Below are positions 8,707 through 16,096 of a stretch of DNA of 17,599 bases, piece after piece. The notes under the pieces were generated by a model. It was not told where the DNA came from. It did not search any database and saw only the letters and a program-made list of their open reading frames with translations. The translations under genes and the position numbers were made by a program. Numbering within the stretch: the stretch's first letter is position 1; every line of letters begins with the position of its first letter. The stretch covers positions 1 to 17,599 of the forward strand of contig CAJWLY010000012.1 of assembly GCA_913043155.1 (NCBI GenBank), in the 5' to 3' direction. The stretch is from an uncultured Nitrospinaceae bacterium (lineage in GTDB: Bacteria; Nitrospinota; Nitrospinia; Nitrospinales; VA-1).

Positions 8707-10401
8707 TTATTTATCGGTGACAGCGCCAATGGACGCGGAGGAAACGAGCCTTGCGTATTTCGCCAATACGCCTCGCTTATATTTTATGGCAGTTGGTTTC
8801 CATAGTTCCTTTCTTTTTCGAATCACGTCATCAGTGAGATGGACTTCGAGCGTATGCTGTTCGATGTCGATAACGATGGTGTCGCCTTCTTCGACCAACC
8901 CGAGCATTCCGCCAACTTGAGCCTCCGGCGCGACATGCCCGACAACCAGCCCGTGAGTTCCTCCGGAGAACCGGCCATCGGTGATAAGTCCGACTTTTTC
9001 ACCGAGTCCTTTGCCGACCAGCGCCGAGGTAGGGGCCAGCATTTCCCGCATTCCGGGACCGCCTTTCGGTCCTTCATAACGGATGATTAGCATGTCCCCT
9101 TCTTGGATTTGATCGTTGATGATCGCTTCTAGGCACTCTTCTTCGGAGTTAAAAACACGTGCCGGTCCTTCCATGCGCCGGGTTTTGATACCGGAAACTT
9201 TTGCTACTGACCCCTCCGGACTCAGGTTGCCTTTTAGAATGACAAGGTGGCCCTGCGGGGAAATGGGTTTCTCAACGGGCCAGATCACTTGTTGATCGGG
9301 TTGAGGGTTGCTGGGTATGTTTTCAAGGTTCTCCGCTACGGTTTTCCCGGTGACGGTTAGACAGTCTCCATACAGAAGGCCTTGGTTGAGTAACATTTTC
9401 ATGACTTGTGGAATACCTCCCGCATGGTGTAGGTCGACGGTTACAAATTTCCCCGATGGTTTTAAATCGCAGAAATGCGGAACTTTTTTTCGGATGGTTT
9501 CGAAGTCATCGATAGTCAATCCCAAATCCATGTAATGCGCGATGGCAAGTAAATGGAGGACGGCGTTCGTGGAGCCGCCCACGGCCATCACGACAGCGAT
9601 TGCATTTTCAAAAGCATCGCGTGTCAGGATTTTTTTTGGGGTAATGTTTTTTTCCAGTAAGGGGAAGAGGGCTAGAGCGCTTTGCCGGGTATTGAGTTCT
9701 TTCTCCTTATCTTCACTGGCCATTGTTGAGCTATAAGGCAGACTCATACCGAGCGCTTCGATGGCGGAGGACATGGTGTTTGCCGTGTACATTCCTCCGC
9801 ACGAACCGAATCCGGGGCAGGCATTTTTTTCGATACTAATCAATTCATCGCGGGTGATGGCACCGGAACTGAACTGACCTACCGCCTCAAAGGCACTGAC
9901 AATTGTTAGATCTTGTCCGTCAAGATGACCGGGCTTGATAGTTCCTCCATAGACGAAGATGCTCGGGATGTCCAGTCGTGCCATAGCTATGAGTGCTCCG
10001 GGCATGTTTTTATCACAACCGCCAACGCATATGACAGCATCCATATTGGCTCCCCGGCAAACCGCTTCGATAGAATCGGCAATGACTTCGCGACTGACCA
10101 GCGAACATTTCATACCTTCCGTGCCCATGGAAATGCCATCGCTGATGGTGATGGTGCCGAACATCTGTGGCATTCCGCCCGCGGCCCGAATCTCCGCTAT
10201 GGCGACTTCGGCAAGTTTTCCCAACCCAGCGTTGCACGGGGTAATGTCGCTTTGGCCGTTAGCAACGCCAATGATGGGTTTATCAAAATCTTCATCAGTG
10301 AAACCGACGGCACGAAGCATAGAGCGGTTGGGTGCGCGTCTGTCACCTTGTGTGACCACACGGCTTTTACGATTTAAACCGGACTGTACCTCTTCTACCA
10401 T
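8707..10401 (-). CDS. ilvD: Dihydroxy-acid dehydratase
   Basis: Catalyses the third step of isoleucine, valine and pantothenate-precursor synthesis, dehydrating 2,3-dihydroxy-3-methyl acids to 2-keto acids. At 564 residues it is normal length. Three iron-sulfur cysteines are present: Cys56 (DITPCNAGLG), Cys129 (CVGGCDKNMPG) and Cys201 (GFGSCGGMYTANTM). Asp88 (ISDGISMG) and the probably carbamylated Lys131 bind Mg2+, and DGRFSGGTHG near the C-terminus carries the catalytic serine. These are the marks of the IlvD/Edd family; the sequence fits IlvD rather than the phosphogluconate dehydratase branch. AAGGAG at 10408-10413 lies 6 nt before the ATG and fixes the start. No other ilv or leu gene is adjacent. 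The unknown 316-residue protein follows after 12 bp. Confidence 0.97.
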   Translation of the reverse strand: MVEEVQSGLNRKSRVVTQGDRRAPNRSMLRAVGFTDEDFDKPIIGVANGQSDITPCNAGLGKLAEVAIAEIRAAGGMPQMFGTITISDGISMGTEGMKCSLVSREVIADSIEAVCRGANMDAVICVGGCDKNMPGALIAMARLDIPSIFVYGGTIKPGHLDGQDLTIVSAFEAVGQFSSGAITRDELISIEKNACPGFGSCGGMYTANTMSSAIEALGMSLPYSSTMASEDKEKELNTRQSALALFPLLEKNITPKKILTRDAFENAIAVVMAVGGSTNAVLHLLAIAHYMDLGLTIDDFETIRKKVPHFCDLKPSGKFVTVDLHHAGGIPQVMKMLLNQGLLYGDCLTVTGKTVAENLENIPSNPQPDQQVIWPVEKPISPQGHLVILKGNLSPEGSVAKVSGIKTRRMEGPARVFNSEEECLEAIINDQIQEGDMLIIRYEGPKGGPGMREMLAPTSALVGKGLGEKVGLITDGRFSGGTHGLVVGHVAPEAQVGGMLGLVEEGDTIVIDIEQHTLEVHLTDDVIRKRKELWKPTAIKYKRGVLAKYARLVSSASIGAVTDK

Positions 10402-10471
10402 TACAGGCTCCTTGTTGTTCTGAACGTGGCCTCTCCAAATGAAGAGGGCGAGTGGGGGTTGGGTCGCATAT

Positions 10472-10501
10472 CTTATAACGTGAGATCGTTATTTTAAACA
10501 A
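10472..10501 (-). promoter_or_regulatory. Probable sigma70-type promoter of ilvD
   Basis: On the minus strand, TTGTTT (10496-10501) and TATAAG (10472-10477) are separated by 18 bp, with transcription expected to start near 10466. The leader to the ilvD ATG would be about 65 nt. It contains a small imperfect stem (10428-10434 with 10443-10449, six pairs and one mismatch) and the AAGGAG ribosome binding site. No run of Ile, Leu or Val codons and no T-run is seen, so classical attenuation is not supported. Confidence 0.45.
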
Positions 10502-10510
10502 TTTATTGCA

Positions 10511-12139
10511 TTAAATGTCCGAAACCCACTCTAGGGTCGGGGGACAAAGGTATCCCGAAGAACCTTCAGCATGAATAACTGCATAGTACTGCGTGGAGGA
10601 TGCCGGAATCACCTCGACTTCGCCGGCATGGACACAGATTTTATGCCGGAAAGGGATCAGAGGTGTTTTTCGGTCACCCTGCCAGGTTTTTTGTTCGGAC
10701 CCTTGAATTTGAAGAAAGCGGGGGAGGCGATACACACGCTGGGCATACAAATAATCGAGCCGCAACAGATCCAGAGTGGCAGGGTCGGCATCGAGGCGAA
10801 ACGTGTCATGCAAAATTCGGTATTGATCGTCCAGTGAGTGGGATTGGTTGAGGATATTTTTCGACTCCATATGCTCGAGCAGGCTATTGAATATTGCTAC
10901 AGGAGAATGCTCCCTGAACAGTTGCCGAATGGAAAAATGAAACCGCTTTGAGTTATAAAATAGATCGAAAACCTCCTCGAATTTTTTCAGATAAATGACC
11001 TGGTTAGCGGAAAGGTCCGCGTTTGAAATGAACTCATAAGGTGGAGTCGACTGAAATTGGTACCGGTGACGCTCGATAAGATTTCGAATGGGTGCGCCGG
11101 GAAGAAATTTCAGGAATCCAAGTTGCAACTTGTGTGGGTGTAATGCGCACACTTCCTCGAAGGATTTTAGGGTATCGTCTAGAGTTTCCCCCGGCAGGCC
11201 GAAAATCAGGTCGCAGTGGACATGGACCCGGTGCGCTCGGATCAGCCGGTCGATTGCCGAAAACAATTTACCGTTGTCCTGCCTTCTCTGAATTGTTTCC
11301 TGAGTGGAGGGAGCCGTGGTCTGGATACCGATTTCAAACTGAAACATCCCTTCGGGCACCGTGTCCAGAAACTCAAGAAGGTCGTTATTCATAAGGTCTC
11401 CAACGACCTCAAAGTGAAATGAAGCGCCACGAAACTGCGAAAGCCAGTTCATTAATTCCTTCATACGGGTGGGTCGCAGGTTGAAGGTGCGGTCGACAAA
11501 TTTAATTTTTGTGACTCCCCCGCCGAGTAACAGTTCGATCTGGCTTCGAGTGGTTTCGTCGTCGAAGTAGCGCACAGACAGGTCAAGAGCTGAAAGGCAG
11601 AAGGAGCAAAGGTAGGGACATCCTCGGGAAGTTTCCAGGTATACCAGCCGATTTTTAAGTTGTGGAAGATCGGCCTGGATATAGGGTGGAGTTAATTCCG
11701 GGGCATCGGTTCCATAGGTGCTCCAGCGGTTTAGGGATTCCTGGGAAGGGGATTCACCACGTTGATGGCAGTCGAGGAACTCGAGCCATTTTATTTCTCC
11801 TTCTCCGCCGATGACAGTATATTGATCGGTCGAAGGTGTATTGAAAGAGACTTCGGGCCCACCCACCACGATCGTAAGTGACGGATCCTGTATTTTCAAC
11901 CGTTCGATAAGTTCAAAGCTCTGCCTTCTGTTCCATATGTATATACTGATTCCTAGGACTTCTGGCTTGCGGCGCAGGATTTCTGCTGCGACTTTCCACA
12001 CGGGCTGATTGATGACAAATTCCTGAATCCATACGTTCCTGTATCCAGCCCGTTTCGCCGTGTTACGGAGGTAACGTATGCTCAGCGACGAATGAATAAA
12101 CTTTGCATTAAGGGTTATGAGTCCGATAGATCGTTTCAT
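10511..12139 (-). CDS. B12-binding-type radical SAM protein, function unknown
   Basis: A 542-residue protein with an N-terminal cobalamin-binding-like Rossmann domain (about 1-130; VVGGPEVSFN at 91-100). A radical SAM barrel follows, with the [4Fe-4S]-binding CxxxCxxC at Cys174, Cys178 and Cys181 (SRGCPYLCSFC), and then a C-terminal extension of the kind found in DUF4080 proteins. The barrel keeps the usual FGLPGET segment. The canonical base-off cobalamin motif DxHxxG is absent; NAKFIHSS occupies that region, so B12 binding may be base-on or lost. Relatives include methyltransferases and other enzymes with unassigned substrates. The gene lies 117 bp after mutM on the same strand and may belong to the hrcA-grpE-mutM transcript. 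It ends just before the ilvD promoter. Confidence 0.88.
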   Translation of the reverse strand: MKRSIGLITLNAKFIHSSLSIRYLRNTAKRAGYRNVWIQEFVINQPVWKVAAEILRRKPEVLGISIYIWNRRQSFELIERLKIQDPSLTIVVGGPEVSFNTPSTDQYTVIGGEGEIKWLEFLDCHQRGESPSQESLNRWSTYGTDAPELTPPYIQADLPQLKNRLVYLETSRGCPYLCSFCLSALDLSVRYFDDETTRSQIELLLGGGVTKIKFVDRTFNLRPTRMKELMNWLSQFRGASFHFEVVGDLMNNDLLEFLDTVPEGMFQFEIGIQTTAPSTQETIQRRQDNGKLFSAIDRLIRAHRVHVHCDLIFGLPGETLDDTLKSFEEVCALHPHKLQLGFLKFLPGAPIRNLIERHRYQFQSTPPYEFISNADLSANQVIYLKKFEEVFDLFYNSKRFHFSIRQLFREHSPVAIFNSLLEHMESKNILNQSHSLDDQYRILHDTFRLDADPATLDLLRLDYLYAQRVYRLPRFLQIQGSEQKTWQGDRKTPLIPFRHKICVHAGEVEVIPASSTQYYAVIHAEGSSGYLCPPTLEWVSDI

Positions 12140-12256
12140 AAAACAATCTTTTATTCAGTATGTTGGGAGATGTTTTTATGATCACATGGTACCCCTCTTG
12201 GAGGGTAAATTAAAGAAGGTATAAATTCTTTCAAGATATTTGAAAAATAGAGCGGA
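12140..12256. other. Spacer between mutM and the radical SAM gene
   Basis: This 117-bp AT-rich spacer contains, on the minus strand, a small bulged hairpin (TACCC...GGGTA around CAA) with no T-run after it, so it is not a convincing terminator. A weak TTGAAA / TAATTT pair could be an internal promoter. No gene is seen. Confidence 0.3.
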
Positions 12257-13078
12257 TTATTTTTTCTGGCAGTTTTTGCAAAAGAAGGTGGAGCGTCCGG
12301 ATTGTGTGAGGCGCTTGATAAGAGAGGTGCAGATGGGGCAAGGTAGGTTCTCTCTCCCATAAACTGCGAGACTAAGTTTATAGTATCCTTGGCTCCCGTC
12401 GGTGCTGTGGAAGTCACGCAGGGTGGTACCACCAGATGCGATACTTTGTTTGAGGATTTTGCGTAAGGACGACAACAACTTTTTCCATTGAGGAGAGGAC
12501 ATACGGCGGACGGGATATTTGGGGTGAATACCCGCTCTGAAAAGAGCTTCGCAGGCGTAGATATTTCCTATTCCCGCCAGGCGGTGGGCGTCCATTAGAA
12601 AGGTTTTTATTGAAGCCCTGAAGCAGTTTGCGGCTATTTCTTCCATTTTTTTTGGGGTGGTTCCTGTATCTAGCGCGTCGGGACCGAGTTTGTCCAACAG
12701 AGGATGTCCCTGTCCTTGAGGGGCCCACAGAAGACAACCGAATCGGCGTGGATCGATAAAATGAAGAAATGTGTCCGGTTCGAACCAAAAGACCGCATGG
12801 GTGTGCTTTTCCACAACTTTCATAGAGGGTTGTTGGATGAAGCGTCCGCTCATTCCCAGATGTATGAGCAAAGCACCCTCAGAGACATGGAGAAGCAGGT
12901 ATTTCCCCTGACGCGTTAGCCGGGAGGTGGTCTGATGGAGAAGGCCTCGGCGCAGTTCCTCCCGAGGAATGGGGAAACGCAGGTCTTTTCTTAAAAAGCG
13001 TAGGTCCAGGAGGCGATGGTTTTGAACCAGTGGTGCGAGCGCCCTCTTCAGGGTTTCGACTTCGGGGAGTTCGGGCAT
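12257..13078 (-). CDS. mutM: Formamidopyrimidine-DNA glycosylase
   Basis: Base-excision repair glycosylase/AP lyase that removes 8-oxoguanine and ring-opened purines. The 273-residue product starts MPELPEVETL, so after Met removal the catalytic Pro and Glu are in place. Other family marks are Lys59 (RQGKYLLL), LIHLGMSG, the helix-two-turn-helix LAGIGNIYACEALF, and a C-terminal zinc finger with Cys247, Cys250, Cys267 and Cys270. Arg262 in SGRSTFFC is the DNA-contacting finger arginine. Nothing is missing. It follows grpE by 53 bp on the same strand, so it is probably transcribed with the heat-shock genes, a less usual partner for them. The start is fixed by the catalytic N-terminus, although no strong ribosome binding site is seen. 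Confidence 0.96.
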   Translation of the reverse strand: MPELPEVETLKRALAPLVQNHRLLDLRFLRKDLRFPIPREELRRGLLHQTTSRLTRQGKYLLLHVSEGALLIHLGMSGRFIQQPSMKVVEKHTHAVFWFEPDTFLHFIDPRRFGCLLWAPQGQGHPLLDKLGPDALDTGTTPKKMEEIAANCFRASIKTFLMDAHRLAGIGNIYACEALFRAGIHPKYPVRRMSSPQWKKLLSSLRKILKQSIASGGTTLRDFHSTDGSQGYYKLSLAVYGRENLPCPICTSLIKRLTQSGRSTFFCKNCQKK

Positions 13079-13131
13079 GAAGGCAGATTGATCCCGGGAC
13101 TCAGGGGCGAAAGGGAACTGGAATCATGGTG

Positions 13132-13803
13132 TCATCCTCCGGATGTTTTGACGGAAGAAGGGTCCTCTTTTTTTCTCGTTTTCTTCTTTTTCTTATCCGT
13201 TGATTTTTTGCCGTCTCCGGCGGGTTTTTTGGAGATCACTACTTGGGCCGGACGCAGCACGCGGTTGTTGAGTTGATATCCCTTGATAAACTGACGAATA
13301 ACGGTACTCTCCTCATGTTCCCCCGATTCTTCTTGGGTCATTACATCATGGACTGAAGGGTTGAATTTTTCTCCCACCGCCTTGATTGGCGTGACGTTCT
13401 CTTTTTTTAGAAAAGATTCGAATTGATCAAGGATCATTTTGATCCCTTGTTTCAAGGTTTCCACATTGGTCGAGGGGGCTTCAAGCGCGCGCTCCAGATT
13501 GTCAAAAATGGGAACCAGTTGTTTGAATAGTCGCTCGTTAGCAAACTGAAGAAACTCTTTCTTTTCGCGTTCCATTCGTTTTCTAAAATTATCTGTTTCG
13601 GCCTGTAGGCGAGCAAACCGGTCTTTCTCTGCGGTAAGTTCCTCTTCTTTTTCCTTCAATGCACCCTGAGGTGATTTCAGAGGATCACCAGCGATTGCTT
13701 CTGTCTCTTCTTCGCTTACTTCCGTGGTAACTGAATCGCTTTGCGCGTCGCTGGGATCATTGGTTATTTTTTCTTCGTTTGGTAAAGGTTCTTGCGCGCT
13801 CAT
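13132..13803 (-). CDS. grpE: Nucleotide exchange factor GrpE
   Basis: Co-chaperone that releases ADP from DnaK during protein folding. At 223 residues it is slightly longer than average. Residues 1-45 are acidic and probably disordered. A long coiled-coil helix (about 48-95, including AETDNFRKRMEREKKEF) forms the dimer stalk, and the beta-wing domain follows, with the family segments KFNPSVHDVM and GYQLNNRVLRPAQVVISK. The last 30 residues form a lysine-rich tail (STDKKKKKTRKKEDP). The ATG overlaps the hrcA stop as ATGA, which indicates translational coupling. dnaK and dnaJ are not next to it; mutM follows instead. Confidence 0.95.
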   Translation of the reverse strand: MSAQEPLPNEEKITNDPSDAQSDSVTTEVSEEETEAIAGDPLKSPQGALKEKEEELTAEKDRFARLQAETDNFRKRMEREKKEFLQFANERLFKQLVPIFDNLERALEAPSTNVETLKQGIKMILDQFESFLKKENVTPIKAVGEKFNPSVHDVMTQEESGEHEESTVIRQFIKGYQLNNRVLRPAQVVISKKPAGDGKKSTDKKKKKTRKKEDPSSVKTSGG

Positions 13804-14861
13804 AAATTTTTATGGAACTCCTTTTTTCTTTCCGATAGCAGTTCTGAAACTTTTCGAGCAGTATGGTTTACGACTGAAATGACTTTCGTGTAGTCCATTC
13901 GCTTCGGGCCAAATGCGGCGATGGTTCCCATGCTATTACCATCGAGTTCGTAATTTTTTGCGATCAGGCTGCATCCGGTCATTTCCTCTTCAATATTTTC
14001 TTCTCCGATGAAAATGGTTAACCCGTCTTGTTGTAAGCAAAGGTCCAAAAGGTTAATCAGCTTGGTTTTTTCTTCCAGAGTTTTGAACAGGGCTTTAATT
14101 TTCTCGAGATCGCCGGCGAACTCCGGGTGATCAAGAAAATTTAAAGCTCCTTCCACGAGTAGCTCTCCACCTTTCTCCTCTTCGCCAAAAACCTGCGTGG
14201 AAAGCTCCATGGCTCGCTTCATAAGTTGATCGTAGTGTTCTCGCTCGTTCCGGATGCGGTGAAGCAGTTCCCGGCGAATGGTCCTGATGGTTTTACCACT
14301 GAATTCTTCATTAAGGAATTTTGATATGGAGGCCAGCTGGTCTTGGGTTATATCTTTTTCGATGGGGATGATTTTATTTTGCAGGATCCCTAACTCCGAA
14401 TAAAATACGGCTAGCGCTTCTCTTTGTCCCACCTTGATGAAGTCGATGTGCTTGAACCGGGTATTGGAAAAACCGGGCAGCATAACCAATCCGGTCTGGT
14501 GCAAGTTCTCAGATAGTTGGCTGCAGGCTGATTCTAAAACCCCGTCAAAGCCCTGAGTCTTGGAAATGCGGTCAGGCTCGTGAGAAACTTCCACCTCAGA
14601 TAAGTCTGGAAGGCTCATGAGATGATTTACGAAAAAACGGTAGCCCTGATCGGTCGGAATCCGGCCGGCGGAAGCATGAGGCCGGTGCAGGTAACCCAGA
14701 CCTTCTAGATCCGACATGACGTTACGGATGGTTGCTGGGCTTAGTTTCTGGAAATGTTTTCTAGCTAGGGTCCGCGAACCGACCGGTTCGGCCTCCTCAA
14801 TATGGTCTCGGATAAGCTCCACTAGAATTGATTGGCTTCTTTGATCCAGTATGGGATTCAT
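13800..14861 (-). CDS. hrcA: Heat-inducible transcription repressor HrcA
   Basis: Repressor of class I heat-shock genes that normally binds CIRCE operators and depends on GroE for activity. From the ATG at 14861 it has 353 residues, typical length, starting MNPILDQRSQSILVEL. An N-terminal winged helix (PVGSRTLARKHF, LSPATIRNVMSDLEGLGYL) is followed by the conserved PHASAGRIPTDQGYRFF. The middle GAF-like and C-terminal dimerisation parts are present (AFGPKRMDYTKVISVVN). The frame can be extended upstream to a TTG at 14903, but those 14 residues are not family-like, so I prefer 14861. The stop overlaps the grpE start by 4 bp. No CIRCE sequence is visible upstream. Confidence 0.95.
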   Translation of the reverse strand: MNPILDQRSQSILVELIRDHIEEAEPVGSRTLARKHFQKLSPATIRNVMSDLEGLGYLHRPHASAGRIPTDQGYRFFVNHLMSLPDLSEVEVSHEPDRISKTQGFDGVLESACSQLSENLHQTGLVMLPGFSNTRFKHIDFIKVGQREALAVFYSELGILQNKIIPIEKDITQDQLASISKFLNEEFSGKTIRTIRRELLHRIRNEREHYDQLMKRAMELSTQVFGEEEKGGELLVEGALNFLDHPEFAGDLEKIKALFKTLEEKTKLINLLDLCLQQDGLTIFIGEENIEEEMTGCSLIAKNYELDGNSMGTIAAFGPKRMDYTKVISVVNHTARKVSELLSERKKEFHKNL

Positions 14862-14892
14862 GGGTTTTGCTATAAGGCAGTAAAAAAGATGT

Positions 14893-14918
14893 GTTATCAA
14901 CAAAGAGTTATAAACAAA
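14893..14918. repeat. Tandem imperfect 12-mer repeat in front of hrcA
   Basis: GTTATCAACAAA (14893-14904) and GTTATAAACAAA (14907-14918) match at 11 of 12 bases in the same orientation with a 14-bp period. A related TTATCAATA follows at 14919-14927. The repeats lie around the transcription start expected from the proposed hrcA promoter, a fitting place for an operator, but no protein is known to bind here. They also resemble DnaA boxes with one changed base. Confidence 0.5.
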
Positions 14919-14944
14919 TTATCAATAGGGAAATTGGTTGTCAA
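14918..14944 (-). promoter_or_regulatory. Possible promoter of the hrcA-grpE cluster
   Basis: On the minus strand a perfect TTGACA (14939-14944) is followed after 15 bp by GATAAT (14918-14923). The spacing is shorter than the preferred 17 bp; TAATTT at 17 bp is an alternative -10. The start point would fall near 14910, inside the tandem repeat, leaving a leader of about 50 nt before the hrcA ATG. Confidence 0.4.
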
Positions 14945-15204
14945 TATCCTTGGGGGACTGGTCGGCGGGTTGGCGGAAAAGGGGGCCCTAGCAGCGGTTT
15001 TTTTGCCGTCCAGTAAAATCATGGAAAATTTTACATGTGAGAGTAGAAAAAAACACTTTAACGTCCCAAAACTTTTTAATTATCAAGAATTCTAGGGTTT
15101 AAAAAAATATTTTCAAACTAGTTGCTGTAATTATTATTTTTCGAAACACATATTGGCTTCATAAAAAAAGAAAGAGTAGGGTGTCAGGTTTTTTTTGGCA
15201 GGGA
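14945..15204. other. Spacer between argB and the hrcA promoter
   Basis: Together with 14862-14944, this forms the longest non-coding stretch of the window (343 bp). It contains a GC-rich patch (14948-15008), a perfect 7-bp inverted repeat GTAAAAT/ATTTTAC (15013-15019 and 15028-15034, 8-nt loop), and then an AT-rich stretch to about 15175. An open frame on the plus strand (14832-15095) overlaps the hrcA start and has no gene-like features. I see no clear terminator after argB. Confidence 0.4.
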
Positions 15205-16089
15205 TCAACCGGGAACAATTTGTGTTCCGATCCCTTCTTCGGTGAGCAGTTCGAGGAGGAGGGCGTGCTTGACGCGTCCGTCGATGATATGGGTTTTGCG
15301 CACGCCTAACTTAAGAGCGTCGAGACAGCAGGTGACCTTGGGAAGCATCCCGCCGTGGATGACTCCCGATTTGATCAACTTATTCGCTTCCTTGCGTGTG
15401 AGTTCCGAAATGAGTTTTTTGTTTTTGCGCTGGACGCCTTCAGTATCTGTCATCAAAATCAGTTTTTCAGCCTTGAGTGCCGAGGCAATTTCGGCAGCGA
15501 CGAAGTCGGCATTGATGTTCAAGGTTTCTCCTTCAGTTCCTTTTCCGGTGGGGGCGATGACCGGGATGAACCCGTTTTGATCAAGGACTTCGAGTATTTT
15601 CGGGTTAACTTTGGTGATTTCTCCGACCAATCCCATATCGATAATCTCGGGTCGGTCGGTCTCCGGCGAGTGTTTGACCCGTTTGTGCCGCTTGGCATGA
15701 ATAAGGTCACCGTCTTTTCCTGAAATACCTACGGGGTTGACGCCATGGCGGTCGATGAGAGAGACGATTTCCTTATTGACCTTTCCGCCGAGCACCATTT
15801 CCACCACATCGATCATTTCTTTATTGGTGATACGTTGCCCGTCGACGAATTCGGACTGGATTCCGAGTGAGTCGAGTGTTTTGCCAATCTGGGGGCCGCC
15901 GCCATGGACAATCACAGGGTTGATGCCGATGTATTTCATCATGGACACATCTTGGGCGAAGCTTTCCTTTAACTTATCTGAAACCATGGCATTGCCGCCG
16001 TATTTGATGACGACGGTTTTCCCGTAGAAGGTTTTGATAAAAGGCAAAGCTTCGAGTAGGGTCTCGGCCTTCCGGATTTGTTTTTTCAT
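15205..16089 (-). CDS. argB: N-acetylglutamate kinase (arginine-sensitive type)
   Basis: Second enzyme of arginine synthesis; phosphorylates N-acetyl-L-glutamate. The 294-residue product has the amino-acid-kinase fold: phosphate-binding VIKYGGNAM with Lys29, VHGGGPQIG (61-69), the substrate segment NINADFVAAEIA, and nucleotide-binding TDTEGV and GGMLPK near the C-terminus. An N-terminal helix before Lys29 (KAETLLEALPFIKTFYGKT) and the C-terminal LLELLTEEGIGTQI are the marks of hexameric, arginine-inhibited enzymes, so feedback inhibition by arginine is inferred. The start is 7 bp after the hslU stop, and no other arg gene is adjacent. Co-transcription with hslVU is likely. Confidence 0.96.
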   Translation of the reverse strand: MKKQIRKAETLLEALPFIKTFYGKTVVIKYGGNAMVSDKLKESFAQDVSMMKYIGINPVIVHGGGPQIGKTLDSLGIQSEFVDGQRITNKEMIDVVEMVLGGKVNKEIVSLIDRHGVNPVGISGKDGDLIHAKRHKRVKHSPETDRPEIIDMGLVGEITKVNPKILEVLDQNGFIPVIAPTGKGTEGETLNINADFVAAEIASALKAEKLILMTDTEGVQRKNKKLISELTRKEANKLIKSGVIHGGMLPKVTCCLDALKLGVRKTHIIDGRVKHALLLELLTEEGIGTQIVPG

Positions 16090-16096
16090 GGCTGGG

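Noticed and set aside
10402..10469. A 22-codon leader open frame overlapping the ilvD start as TAATG
   Set aside because: Its ATG lies at or before the transcription start predicted from the promoter, has no ribosome binding site, and lacks Ile/Leu/Val codon runs, so an attenuator peptide is not supported.
14832..15095. An 87-codon open frame on the plus strand
   Set aside because: It overlaps the hrcA start antisense, crosses the regulatory region, and shows no recognisable domain or ribosome binding site.
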